DNA of 64,000 bases from Rhodonellum psychrophilum GCM71 = DSM 17998 (GTDB taxonomy: Bacteria; Bacteroidota; Bacteroidia; Cytophagales; Cyclobacteriaceae): NCBI RefSeq assembly GCF_000381545.1, contig NZ_KB906687.1, positions 62,001 to 126,000 of the forward strand. Reading direction: 5' to 3'. The position numbers and the translations under genes are program-made. A model generated the notes under the pieces. The model made no database searches, was not told where the DNA came from, and worked only from the letters and a program-made list of their open reading frames with translations. Shown piece after piece: positions 18,738 through 27,699 of the stretch (the first letter of the stretch is position 1; every line of letters begins with the position of its first letter).

Positions 18738-18768
18738 TTGCACCGTTGATCAAAAAGTATTACTTTTG
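18738..18768 (+). promoter_or_regulatory. promoter for the alpha-oxoamine synthase gene
   Basis: TTG at 18738-18740, a 20-base spacer, then TACTTTTG at 18761-18768, which fully matches TAnnTTTG. It lies inside the longest open frame for the next gene. That argues that translation begins downstream, at the TTG at 18829. Confidence 0.6.
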
Positions 18769-18828
18769 GCTGTTTTAGTGGGAGATTTTAGTATTAAAAA
18801 AAATATAAAACATAAACGTTTTAAAGCT

Positions 18829-20079
18829 TTGGATTTATTCAAAAAATTGCAAACCAACCTTGGCCCATTGGGCAAGCATTCGGAATTATCAGAGGGATAT
18901 TTCACTTTCCCTAAATTAGAGGGGGAAATTTCTCCAAGAATGAAGTTCAAGGGGAAAGAAGTATTGACTTGGAGTCTCAATAATTATCTTGGCCTTGCCA
19001 ATCACCCCGAGGTGAGGAAAGCTGATGCTGATGCAGCCGCAAAATGGGGTGCTGCCTACCCAATGGGTGCCAGGATGATGTCTGGTCAAACAGATCTACA
19101 TGAGCAACTCGAAACCGAATTGGCTGATTTTGTCGGAAAAGAAAAGTCTTACCTGCTCAATTACGGCTATCAAGGTATTATGTCAGTGATCGATTCCCTT
19201 CTTGACCGAAAGGACGTCGTCGTGTATGACAGTGAATGTCATGCTTGCATCATAGATGCCCTGAGGATGCATTTGGGCAAGCGCTATGTGTTTCCCCACA
19301 ATGATATCGAAAGTTGCGAAAAGCAGCTGCAAAGAGCGACAAAACTAGCGGAAGAGACTGGCGGTGGGATTTTGGTCATCACCGAGGGTGTTTTTGGAAT
19401 GACCGGAGATCAGGGCAAACTTGCCGAAATCGTAAAACTGAAAGAAAAATACGATTTTAGATTCTTGGTGGACGACGCACATGGCTTCGGTACCATGGGT
19501 AAAACGGGAGCAGGCACTGGCGAGGAACAAGAGATTCAGGATGGAATCGACCTTTATTTCTCCACCTTTGCAAAGTCAATGGCCTCTATTGGCGCCTTTA
19601 TTGCAGGTGATGCCAATGTGATCCTTTATCTAAAGTACAACATGCGTTCGCAAATCTATGCAAAGTCGCTTCCCATGCTATTGGTGGAAGGTGCTTTGAA
19701 GAGACTTGAAATGCTCAGGACCCAGCCTGAATTGAAGGAAAACCTTTGGAAAATCGTAAGGGCTTTGAAGTCCGGATTGATCGAAAAGGGCTTCAGTATC
19801 GGAAAATCAAATTCTCCAGTGACTCCAGTCGTCTTAAATGGTACTGTGGGTGAAGCCGCAACCTTAAGTAAAGACCTGAGAGAAAATTACAACATATTTT
19901 GTTCTGTGGTGATTTACCCAGTAATCCCTAAGGGCATGATTATCTTAAGATTAATTCCGACCGCAGTTCATTCTTTGGAAGATGTTGCTGAAACTATTGT
20001 TGCTTTCGAAGCAGTAAAGGAAAAGTTGACCAGCGGATTTTATAGAACTTCAGAGCTTGCAGTGTCGTTTGGAGAATAA
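18829..20079 (+). CDS. PLP-dependent alpha-oxoamine synthase, probable serine palmitoyltransferase
   Basis: 416 aa from a TTG start at 18829. The frame is open to an ATG at 18724, but those 35 codons encode a Lys-rich stretch unlike family N termini and cover a promoter. From the TTG the protein begins DLFKKLQTNLGPLGKHSE, as in Bacteroidota homologues. Key residues: DSECHACIIDAL (His138, stacks on PLP), VDDAHGFG (Asp215, His218) and STFAKS (Lys249, Schiff base). The family condenses an amino acid with an acyl-CoA. Cytophagales make sphingolipids, so serine plus palmitoyl-CoA is the likely reaction; 2-amino-3-ketobutyrate CoA ligase or 8-amino-7-oxononanoate synthase remain alternatives. Confidence 0.85.
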   Translation: MDLFKKLQTNLGPLGKHSELSEGYFTFPKLEGEISPRMKFKGKEVLTWSLNNYLGLANHPEVRKADADAAAKWGAAYPMGARMMSGQTDLHEQLETELADFVGKEKSYLLNYGYQGIMSVIDSLLDRKDVVVYDSECHACIIDALRMHLGKRYVFPHNDIESCEKQLQRATKLAEETGGGILVITEGVFGMTGDQGKLAEIVKLKEKYDFRFLVDDAHGFGTMGKTGAGTGEEQEIQDGIDLYFSTFAKSMASIGAFIAGDANVILYLKYNMRSQIYAKSLPMLLVEGALKRLEMLRTQPELKENLWKIVRALKSGLIEKGFSIGKSNSPVTPVVLNGTVGEAATLSKDLRENYNIFCSVVIYPVIPKGMIILRLIPTAVHSLEDVAETIVAFEAVKEKLTSGFYRTSELAVSFGE

Positions 20080-20179
20080 AAAAAATTGAAAAATGCCGTT
20101 ATTCTGTTGTTTTATAAACATTTTAACTATATTCAACGGGAAATTAAACTTATCATCAACCTTAAAATTAATTTTTATT

Positions 20180-20353
20180 ATGAGCAAATTCAGTGAAATT
20201 AAAGACCTTGTAATGGGCCTTGAAGATGACTTCGAGAAATTCTATGAGAAGAACAATCAAGCAGCCGGTACAAGAGTAAGAAAAGGAATGCAAGACCTTA
20301 AAAATTTGGCGCAGGAAATCCGTAAGGAAGTCCAGGACAAGAAAAATACCTAA
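20180..20353 (+). CDS. histone H1-like mini-protein
   Basis: 57 aa, beginning at the ATG at 20180; a longer frame from 20093 adds a hydrophobic stretch that does not look native. Sequence features: a start MSKFSEIKDLVMGLEDDFEKFY, then NNQAAGTRVRKGMQDLKNLAQEIRKE, highly charged and helical. Small proteins of this kind in Bacteroidota are annotated as histone H1-like and are presumed nucleoid-associated, though direct evidence is thin. It lies 100 bases downstream of the oxoamine synthase and ends in a strong terminator. Confidence 0.8.
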   Translation: MSKFSEIKDLVMGLEDDFEKFYEKNNQAAGTRVRKGMQDLKNLAQEIRKEVQDKKNT

Positions 20354-20398
20354 TAATAAAAAAAAAGGTGACCATCGGCCACCTTTTTTTTTATTATT
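20352..20398. terminator. bidirectional terminator overlapping two stop codons
   Basis: A 19-bp inverted repeat: left arm ends in GGTG at 20370, right arm begins CACC at 20380, with 9-base A and T runs and ATTATT ends. The left arm begins inside the stop of the H1-like gene, and the right arm covers the stop of the converging M1 peptidase gene. Confidence 0.92.
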
Positions 20399-22256
20399 TT
20401 TTGGGAATATCCACAGAAACTTCCTGTTTGTTGTTTTCCCTATTTATATCTGCCAATCTCATGCTCGGGTCTATTTCTACACTTTTGATATCCGAGATTG
20501 GTCTCCCAATACTGACTTCCGTTGAATAATCCGTCCAAGGCCACCTTTGGGTTAGGATTCTTTTTGGCTTACCGGCCTCTTCTGGCTTAGAACCCCTCTG
20601 AATCACCAATGGCATATACACCATCTCCTGACTTCCATCCTGATAGGTCACGACCACATCCAATGGCATTGGCATCAAGCCTATTCTTTCCAGTGTGATT
20701 TTGGTATTGTTCCCATCAGCTTCCACAGCTTTGACGCCGTAATCAATGGTTTTGGTAGATCCAATGAAATAATCATAAAACCAATCCAATTCCAGACCAC
20801 TTTCCTTCTCCATTACGCGAACGACATCAATCCCGGTGGGATGCTTGAACTTCCATTCGTTCCAAAGTCGCAACATGGCTTTGTCAAAATTTTCTTTCCC
20901 GATCAAGTATGTCATTTGCTCTATGAAGACAGCTCCTTTTGTATAGGTGGCCGCACCGTAGGCGGAATTGAGGTTATAATGATCACCATGAGTCGTCAGT
21001 GGCTCCTCATTGCCTGACTTGGCCAATCGGAAATACGATCTATAATTGCCTTCCTGAACAAAACCAGGATCTTTTTCAAAAACCGCATCCATGACCACAC
21101 TGGTACCCCAAGTCGTGAAACCTTCATCCAGCCAAGGTTCTGAAGATTCGTTGAAACCCAAAACCCCATAATACCAGCTATGGATCAATTCGTGAACAGT
21201 GACACCCACCAAGCTTCTTAAATTTCGGTTTCCTGTGATCAATGTTGCCATGGGATACTCCATCCCACCATCTCCACCTTGGATCACCGAATACTGATCA
21301 TATGGGTATTTGCCCGAATGTTCACTCATGTACTGGATCGCAGCTGTGGTGTATCCTTTTAACTTGCTCCAGTTTTCTTCAGTTTTCTCACTTTTTACAT
21401 AAAGAAAATGAACCATCGGACCATTTTCCATTTGCACTTTTTCGTGTGTGTATTTAGGATCTGCTGCCCATACAAAATCATGCACATTCGGGGCAATGAA
21501 ATGCCATGTATGCGTAGCACCACTGACCGGCTTCACTTTTACACCCTTGTCCTCATAACCATACCCGATCTCATTTGCATTTTGTAGGTAGCCAGTTCCT
21601 CCAAGGATGTACGTTTTGTCAATTGTGATTTTCACATCAAAATCTCCGAAATTACCATAAAACTCTCGGCCGATATAAGGATTGGCATGCCAACCTCTTC
21701 TGTCGTATGCGGCCATTTTAGGATACCACTGTGCCATCGAGTAGCGAATCCCTTCCGCATTGTCCCTGCCCGATCGCCTAACCTGTAAAGGCGCCTGCCC
21801 CTCAAAATCCATATCAAAAACCACCGTACTCCCGGGAAGAATCGGATCCACCAGGTCGACCTCCAAAATGGTCTCCACGTGCTCAAATCTCACGGGTTTC
21901 CCGTTCATCTTCAAAGTAGTGATTTCTAAAGATCCAATTTCCTCGGGGCCAAGATTTTTGATCCTTTCGCCAACTCTTCTATCGGGATCAGCGATAGTCC
22001 TGGAACGCACATCCATCATGCTGTTGGGCTGGAAAGCATTGTTGAAGAGGTGATAAAAAACCCTTTCCAAGGTATCGGGAGAATTGTTGGTATAATGGAG
22101 CTTTTGGGTCCCCTTATACTGATTTTTGACCACGTCCATGGTCACATCCATTTCATAAATCACTTTTTGTTGCCATCTGTCCGCTTGTGCAGAAGCAGCA
22201 GTAAACAATCCTGTCAGGACAATCACCCATACAGGCATCCAAAATTTCTTGATCAT
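20394..22256 (-). CDS. secreted M1 family zinc aminopeptidase
   Basis: 620 aa from the ATG at 22256 (the frame extends to 22304, but the signal peptide MIKKFWMPVW...ASAQA begins here). The zinc site is HELIHSWYYG with the third ligand Glu in EPWLDEGFTTW, 18 residues after the second His. GGDGGMEYPMA is the substrate-binding GxMEN-like motif. Members remove N-terminal residues from peptides; the signal peptide places it in the periplasm or beyond. The C-terminal region is beta-rich, without a visible T9SS sorting tail. It is a single-gene unit. Confidence 0.94.
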   Translation of the reverse strand: MIKKFWMPVWVIVLTGLFTAASAQADRWQQKVIYEMDVTMDVVKNQYKGTQKLHYTNNSPDTLERVFYHLFNNAFQPNSMMDVRSRTIADPDRRVGERIKNLGPEEIGSLEITTLKMNGKPVRFEHVETILEVDLVDPILPGSTVVFDMDFEGQAPLQVRRSGRDNAEGIRYSMAQWYPKMAAYDRRGWHANPYIGREFYGNFGDFDVKITIDKTYILGGTGYLQNANEIGYGYEDKGVKVKPVSGATHTWHFIAPNVHDFVWAADPKYTHEKVQMENGPMVHFLYVKSEKTEENWSKLKGYTTAAIQYMSEHSGKYPYDQYSVIQGGDGGMEYPMATLITGNRNLRSLVGVTVHELIHSWYYGVLGFNESSEPWLDEGFTTWGTSVVMDAVFEKDPGFVQEGNYRSYFRLAKSGNEEPLTTHGDHYNLNSAYGAATYTKGAVFIEQMTYLIGKENFDKAMLRLWNEWKFKHPTGIDVVRVMEKESGLELDWFYDYFIGSTKTIDYGVKAVEADGNNTKITLERIGLMPMPLDVVVTYQDGSQEMVYMPLVIQRGSKPEEAGKPKRILTQRWPWTDYSTEVSIGRPISDIKSVEIDPSMRLADINRENNKQEVSVDIPKK

Positions 22257-22836
22257 AAATCCTTTTATTTGTGTTTTTAAAATTAAGACAAAAAACACCG
22301 CCAACCCAAACCGTTAATCAAATTAGAGGGAAGATCTCTTCAGGTATGCCAATTTCCAAAAAATACGGAGTCTAATATTTGATCGGATTGCTGTTCAACT
22401 GATGTTGCGCATTTCCAATTTTATTCAGTGCTGAAATAGTTTGCCCCATTTCATTCATTACCAATTCTATTTCTTTCAATAATTACCTGGTAATCATTCA
22501 GTTGTTCTCAATTTTTGAGTTCACCACATGGGCACTACACCTTATTTCCAATTCGTCTGATTTTCTTGCAGTTTCAACCCATTGGGAAACCCAATACCCA
22601 ATTGGGGTTCAATGGGCATCTCCATTTTTATTGCGGTCATTGGCCTTGGTTTCCGCTGACTGGGAAACCCAGAAAAATCCAATCGAAATTTATCCCCAAT
22701 TTTTTAGACAAAACATGGGTCCGTGCGCTCAAAAAGGCCATTATTCATTGATATTCAAAAAAGCAGGATTTGCTTTTTTGTGAAGTGAAAGGGAAATCTG
22801 GTAATAAAAAAACCAGCCAAATGGCTGGTTTTTTTA
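22257..22836. other. 580-bp intergenic region with repeated small palindromes
   Basis: No convincing gene. It contains ATTGGGAAACCCAAT (22581-22595) and CTGGGAAACCCAG (22660-22672), two palindromes sharing the core TGGGAAACCCA. The first sits inside a larger imperfect hairpin CCATTG...CAATGG (22579-22615). The open frame across it encodes repeated W-E-T-Q segments created by these repeats. Confidence 0.5.
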
Positions 22837-22841
22837 TTACC
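22800..22841 (-). terminator. terminator of the polysaccharide gene cluster
   Basis: A 42-bp palindrome: CCAGCC (22813-22818) and GGCTGG (22823-22828) with loop AAAT, extended by A7/T7 runs and GGTAAT/ATTACC ends. It overlaps the rfbB stop codon and can act in both directions. Confidence 0.93.
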
Positions 22842-23889
22842 TATTATCATAGTGTAATTCATAATACTTTTGATAATCACCCGAGGTGACGTTGTTCAGC
22901 CATTCCTCGTTTTCAAGGTACCAATCAATAGTTTTGGTAATTCCTTCCTCGAATTGAAGACTGGGTTCCCAACCCAGTTCTCTTTGGATTTTGGTGGCGT
23001 CGATGGCATATCGGTGATCATGACCTGCACGATCCGTTACATAGGTGATCAATTTTTCGGAACTCCCTGCTTCTCGTCCAAGTTTCTCGTCCATCTTCTG
23101 GCAGAGCAACTTTACGATATCGATGTTTTTCCATTCATTGAATCCACCCACGTTGTAGGTTTCGCCGGGTTTCCCTTCGTGAAACACCATATCAATCGCC
23201 CTTGCATGATCCACCACATAAAGCCAATCCCTGATATTCTCTCCTTTACCATAAACGGGAAGTGGTCTGTTGTTTTTGATATTGTGGATGCAAAGAGGGA
23301 TCAATTTTTCCGGAAATTGATTGGCGCCGTAATTGTTGGAGCAGTTGGTGATGACAGTTTTCAATTTGTAAGTATTGGCATAGGCCCTTACAAAATGATC
23401 CGAAGATGCCTTTGAAGCAGAATATGGGGACTGGGGATCATAAGGCGTCGTTTCGGTAAAAAAGCCACCGTCTTCGAGTGAGCCGTATACTTCATCCGTG
23501 GAAACATGGTAGAATAAATGATCATCATAGTTTTTCCAATAAGCTTTGGCCACATTGAGAAGATTGACCGTACCGATCACATTTGTCCTTACAAATGCCA
23601 AAGGGTCCGTGATTGACCTGTCCACATGGGACTCGGCGGCCAAGTGGATGACATCCGTGACATTATGTTTTTCGAAAACGAACTTTAAATCCTCCTCTTT
23701 CAGGATATCTACCCTTTCAAATCGGTAATTGGGTGCATTTTCGACTTCTTTTAGATTTTCGAGATTACCCGCATAGGTCAGTAAGTCCAAATTGATAATG
23801 TTGTAATCCGGATATTTTTCAACAAAAAGTCTGACAACGTGGCAACCGATAAAACCTGCGCCACCTGTGATTAAAATTGATTTTTTCAT
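22837..23889 (-). CDS. rfbB: dTDP-glucose 4,6-dehydratase
   Basis: 350 aa extended SDR. The NAD-binding motif ITGGAGFIGCHVV is at residues 7-19, HLAAESHVDRSI follows, the catalytic triad region is STDEVYG plus YSASKASSDH (Tyr and Lys), and substrate-site motifs are NCSNNYGANQFPEKLIP and GENIRDWLYVVDHARAID. It makes dTDP-4-keto-6-deoxyglucose for rhamnose and other deoxysugars. rfbA, rfbC and rfbD are not adjacent, so the pathway must be completed elsewhere. It is downstream of two other polysaccharide genes on the same strand, with gaps of about 130 and 70 bases. Confidence 0.96.
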   Translation of the reverse strand: MKKSILITGGAGFIGCHVVRLFVEKYPDYNIINLDLLTYAGNLENLKEVENAPNYRFERVDILKEEDLKFVFEKHNVTDVIHLAAESHVDRSITDPLAFVRTNVIGTVNLLNVAKAYWKNYDDHLFYHVSTDEVYGSLEDGGFFTETTPYDPQSPYSASKASSDHFVRAYANTYKLKTVITNCSNNYGANQFPEKLIPLCIHNIKNNRPLPVYGKGENIRDWLYVVDHARAIDMVFHEGKPGETYNVGGFNEWKNIDIVKLLCQKMDEKLGREAGSSEKLITYVTDRAGHDHRYAIDATKIQRELGWEPSLQFEEGITKTIDWYLENEEWLNNVTSGDYQKYYELHYDNR

Positions 23890-24016
23890 TGTTTAATTGT
23901 TAAACCCACAGATTTTTTTGATTTATTTAAAACATGCACTTGGAAGAGATTGAATGTTTTTTTAACCAATTTCAATCTTCCGGTGAAGCCAAATGGATTT
24001 TCTGGATGAATTTATT

Positions 24017-25078
24017 TTATTCCCCTGATTTGTTGTAGAATTTGTTGTACCACTCCACAAATGCAGTAACACCATCTTCGACCGAGGTTGCTGGTTTGTA
24101 GCCGGTATCCCTCACCAAATCAGACACATCCGCAAAGGTCGCTGGCACATCCCCTTGCTGTAAAGGCAACATGTTTTTTTCCGCAACTTTCCCTACTGCC
24201 TTTTCCAAAGCCCCAATGTAATCCATCAATTCGACTGGATTCGAGTTTCCGATGTTGTAGATTTTATAAGGTGTGTAAGAACTTCCCGGATCTGGATTTT
24301 GACCTGTCCAATCTGGATTTGGTTTGGCTGGTCTGTCCGCTACCCTGATAATCCCCTCGACGATGTCATCGATGAAGGTAAAGTCCCTTTTCATTTTTCC
24401 ATGGTTGAAAACCTGGATAGCTTCTCCTTTGTTCATCGCTTCTATGAATAAAAACAGAGCCATATCGGGTCTTCCCCAAGGTCCATAAACCGTAAAAAAA
24501 CGAAGTCCCGTCGTGGGAATCTGGAAGAGATGACTATAAGTATGGGCCATCAATTCGTTGGATTTTTTGGTGGCGGCATACAAGCTTACCGGATGATCTA
24601 CATTGTGTGAGGTAGAAAATGGCATATTGGTGTTTGCCCCGTACACGGAGCTGGATGATGCATACACAAGATGTGTAAGAGGATATTTCCTGCAAGCCTC
24701 CAAGATATTGAGGAATCCCTGAATATTGGCAGCGATGTAGGCATCTGGATTGGTGAGGGAATACCTCACACCAGCTTGGGCAGCAAGATGAATCACTACA
24801 TCGATCTTTCCGTTTTCAAAAATATCCATAAGGACCTCCTTGTTGGCAAGATCCATTTGGACAAAAGTGTATCCTGAAAAAACAGTGGATTTAACAGGTT
24901 TGTTGAATGCCAATTCAGACCGGTCGATCCCTGCAATTTCCAAGCGTTTGTACTTAAGATCCACATCGTAGTAATCGTTGATAATATCCAAACCAATCAC
25001 TTCCTCACCTCTTTTGAGCAACTGTTGTGCTACGTGAAAACCGATAAATCCGGCTGTGCCGGTCACAAGATATTTCAT
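24017..25078 (-). CDS. NAD-dependent epimerase, UDP-glucuronate 4-epimerase-like
   Basis: 353 aa extended SDR. YLVTGTAGFIGFHVAQQLL binds NAD; then IHLAAQAGVRYSLTNPDAYI, YASSSSVYGANT, and YAATKKSNELMAHTYSHLF (Tyr/Lys). The segments GLRFFTVYGPWGRPDMALF and FNHGKMKRDFTFIDDIVEGI are typical of the UDP-glucuronate to UDP-galacturonate epimerases found in capsule loci. The exact sugar is inferred. It lies between the glycosyltransferase and rfbB, all on the minus strand. Confidence 0.92.
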   Translation of the reverse strand: MKYLVTGTAGFIGFHVAQQLLKRGEEVIGLDIINDYYDVDLKYKRLEIAGIDRSELAFNKPVKSTVFSGYTFVQMDLANKEVLMDIFENGKIDVVIHLAAQAGVRYSLTNPDAYIAANIQGFLNILEACRKYPLTHLVYASSSSVYGANTNMPFSTSHNVDHPVSLYAATKKSNELMAHTYSHLFQIPTTGLRFFTVYGPWGRPDMALFLFIEAMNKGEAIQVFNHGKMKRDFTFIDDIVEGIIRVADRPAKPNPDWTGQNPDPGSSYTPYKIYNIGNSNPVELMDYIGALEKAVGKVAEKNMLPLQQGDVPATFADVSDLVRDTGYKPATSVEDGVTAFVEWYNKFYNKSGE

Positions 25079-25145
25079 TTTTTATCTGATATTAAAGTCT
25101 TAATTTTTTAAAGCAAAGTAATCAAATTCACGGAAAATTTGAAAC

Positions 25146-26306
25146 CTAATCCAATGCATCTGCATTTAGGCGTTGATAATTTTCCAAAATTAGTTGGTGT
25201 ATTCTTGGCCTGGAGTATTTGTGTGTTACTTCCAGATAAAGATTATCTGCAAGTACCTGTAAATCATCTCTTTTGACAAATGAAAATTCCAATGCTTCTT
25301 TTAGGATTTCAACGTTTTTGGCCGGAAAAATCAATCCAGTCTCTCTTTGGGTGACCACATCAATATTCCCGATAATGTCGGAACAAATCACAGGCAATTG
25401 CATCGCAGCCGCTTCCAATAAAACATTGGGGAAGCCTTCACGGTGGGATGCATGGACCAACACATCAGACAAAGCCATATAATGCGCCACGTGATCGGTC
25501 CATTCTACATGAACAATTCGAGGATGGTCTTGAATCTTTCTCACTATTTCTTCATCCAAGGGATTGAGTTGTTGTTCAAAACTTCCCAAAAGAACCAATT
25601 TAGACTGATTTACGATTTTAGAATCCAAAAAAGCAGTCACTAATTGTTCAATGCCTTTGTCCCGCACCAATCTACCCACAGCAAGTATAATGAAATCATT
25701 CTCTCCTGGCATGATGCGCATAGTCGCTGCAATGAGATGGTTTTCGGCTAGCGCTCCCCTATTGAATTTCTCCAAATCCACACCATTGGAAGAACCCTCT
25801 CCTATCACCTTGATTTTTTGGGAATCCAAAAGTTTTTCCTCCAAAATAAACTTCATCAGCGATTGCGAATTCGACCAAACTTCGGTGGCCCAATGAAAAG
25901 TAAGTTTTTCCATTGCGATGAGAATCTTTTTTCTCTGCTTGTCCGCCACCATATAGGGCATTCCCGCTACGGTATGCACCCTTATCTTCACACCTGCAAA
26001 CTTGGCTGCAATCATTGACAACAAGCCTGCTTTTGGGGTATGGGAATGAACAATATCAGGTTTTTCTTTTTTGAACAACCAGTACAGTAACCATAAACAA
26101 TAGATATCTTGAAAAATAGTGATTTTTCTGGTGAAGGGAATTACTTGATGCGGACAACCTTCTCGTTTGACCACCTCATTGACTTCTCTTCCGTCAGCAC
26201 TGACCATCAAAACGTCAAACCCGGACTCCTTCATAAACTTCATCTGTCCTGCCAACAAAAGTTTCAATGACAGTGGGACAGTTGTGACCCGAATTAATTT
26301 TGGCAT
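25146..26306 (-). CDS. GT4-family glycosyltransferase
   Basis: 386 aa, GT-B fold. The N-terminal domain has DIVHSHTPKAGLLSMIAAKFAG and the acceptor-side IRVHTVAGMPYMV. The C-terminal donor-binding domain has FIILAVGRLVRDKGIEQLV and the E-x7-E-type segment HASHREGFPNVLLEAAAMQLPVI. It probably adds a sugar to a lipid-linked O-antigen or capsule precursor on the cytoplasmic face. It is the first gene of the three-gene surface-polysaccharide patch. No signal peptide is visible. Confidence 0.93.
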   Translation of the reverse strand: MPKLIRVTTVPLSLKLLLAGQMKFMKESGFDVLMVSADGREVNEVVKREGCPHQVIPFTRKITIFQDIYCLWLLYWLFKKEKPDIVHSHTPKAGLLSMIAAKFAGVKIRVHTVAGMPYMVADKQRKKILIAMEKLTFHWATEVWSNSQSLMKFILEEKLLDSQKIKVIGEGSSNGVDLEKFNRGALAENHLIAATMRIMPGENDFIILAVGRLVRDKGIEQLVTAFLDSKIVNQSKLVLLGSFEQQLNPLDEEIVRKIQDHPRIVHVEWTDHVAHYMALSDVLVHASHREGFPNVLLEAAAMQLPVICSDIIGNIDVVTQRETGLIFPAKNVEILKEALEFSFVKRDDLQVLADNLYLEVTHKYSRPRIHQLILENYQRLNADALD

Positions 26307-26684
26307 TAATTTTTTTTATTTTTAAAAGTCAAAGATAACTTTTTATTGTTTCGATTGGGCTTCCTATTTGAAAAAAGCCAGAATAAAGTAACTTGAAAAC
26401 AAGCAGAATTGGCTTTTTTATCCTTTCATAATTCCTTTTTGAGGATGCATGTTTTCAAGCAAACACCAAATACCTTGCCCATTTTCCCTCCCTAAACCTT
26501 AAAAAATTTAATTTAGATTGAGGATAGTTATTGGGAAAGCCCCCTTTGCCTGAAACAATTGGCAACCTGACTTATTTTTAAAACTTAATCCAAATCAAGA
26601 AGCAATTTTCTGCCATTTATTCAAAAAATCAGCAATCTTATTTACCTTTAGACAATTGTAAATCCCTTTTATTAAAAATTCACC
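26307..26684. other. divergent intergenic region
   Basis: 378 bp between the glycosyltransferase (minus) and proC (plus). It contains AAAAAAGCCA (26371-26380) and TGGCTTTTTT (26410-26419), a terminator-like hairpin with a long 29-base loop and no gene ending at it. It may be a remnant or a leader element. I see nothing else. Confidence 0.5.
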
Positions 26685-27488
26685 ATGTTGAAGGACATAA
26701 AAATCGCCATCATTGGATGTGGAAATCTTGGGACCTCCATTGTGAACGGCCTATTGGAGCAAGCTGATTTTCAACCACAAAACCTCCATGTTACCAAAAG
26801 GAATCCCGAGAACCTGTTATATCTCCAAGACAAGGGAGTTAGGGTTCATTCTGACAACCTGATTGCTGCCCAGGAAGCTGATTTGGTGATTTTGGGGGTC
26901 AAACCTTATAATGTATCCGCAATCCTAAGGGAAATAAAACCAGCATTGGATCCTAATAAACAAGTCATTATTTCCTTGGCAACGGGCATCACTTTGGACG
27001 AGATGTATACCGTTTTGGATCCTCAAACGACTGTTTTCAGAGCGATGCCGAATATTGCAGCGGATATACAGGAATCTGTCACCTGCATATGTGGACGCAA
27101 CCAGTCCGAATCAAGTGAAGAAAAAGTGAAGCAACTTTTCAACAGCATTGGTTTTTCCATCACCATCGATGAAGGGTTGATGGAAGCGGCAACCATCCTC
27201 GGCGCCTGCGGGATTGCCTATGTCTTGCGTTTCATGCGGGCGATGATCCAAGGGGGGATACAGATCGGATTCGATGCCAAAACCGCCAGTAAGATCGTCA
27301 ACCAAACCGTAAAAGGTGCCGCTGAGCTGATGATTCAGAAACAGATTCATCCCGAAGAAGCCATAGACAAAGTCACCACACCAAAGGGATGTACCATTGT
27401 CGGCCTCAATGAAATGGAGCATCAAGGTTTCAGTGCAGCCATGGTTAGGGGGATTCTGGTTTCATTTGAAAAAATCGAAAAAAAATAA
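26685..27488 (+). CDS. proC: pyrroline-5-carboxylate reductase
   Basis: 267 aa. The Rossmann motif AIIGCGNLGTSIVNGLL is followed by the NADPH-site VTKRNPENL, then LVILGVKPYNV, FRAMPNIAADIQES, and the C-terminal signature from ILGACGIAYV through TVKGAAELMI to TTPKGCTIVGLNEME. It reduces 1-pyrroline-5-carboxylate to L-proline, the last step of proline synthesis, in the cytoplasm. It is a single-gene unit ending in a strong terminator. Confidence 0.97.
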   Translation: MLKDIKIAIIGCGNLGTSIVNGLLEQADFQPQNLHVTKRNPENLLYLQDKGVRVHSDNLIAAQEADLVILGVKPYNVSAILREIKPALDPNKQVIISLATGITLDEMYTVLDPQTTVFRAMPNIAADIQESVTCICGRNQSESSEEKVKQLFNSIGFSITIDEGLMEAATILGACGIAYVLRFMRAMIQGGIQIGFDAKTASKIVNQTVKGAAELMIQKQIHPEEAIDKVTTPKGCTIVGLNEMEHQGFSAAMVRGILVSFEKIEKK

Positions 27489-27592
27489 GGGGAAAAGCTT
27501 GAAGATAATCCCAAAGGGGAATCTTAACAATCGACACGTTGCAGGGCTTTGACTATCTACCTGTGGAGACCCTCCAGAAGATATTCTATACT

Positions 27593-27642
27593 AAAACACC
27601 CTTCATTTAAGGCCATATTTAGCCAAAAATGAAGGGTGTTTT
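27593..27642. terminator. bidirectional terminator between proC and glutamate dehydrogenase
   Basis: AAAACACCCTTCATTT (27593-27608) and AAATGAAGGGTGTTTT (27627-27642) form a 16-bp perfect stem. A GGC/GCC pair inside the 18-base loop extends it. It lies between two converging genes. Confidence 0.92.
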
Positions 27643-27699
27643 CCAATTCAGAGGAAACCAGCTCCATGATTGAACCTGGATCTATATCCCCCAGTATCC

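Noticed and set aside
22502-22783. 93-codon plus-strand frame in the large intergenic gap
   Set aside because: Its apparent repeats (W-E-T-Q) come from the DNA palindromes; there is no family resemblance and no neighbour coupling.
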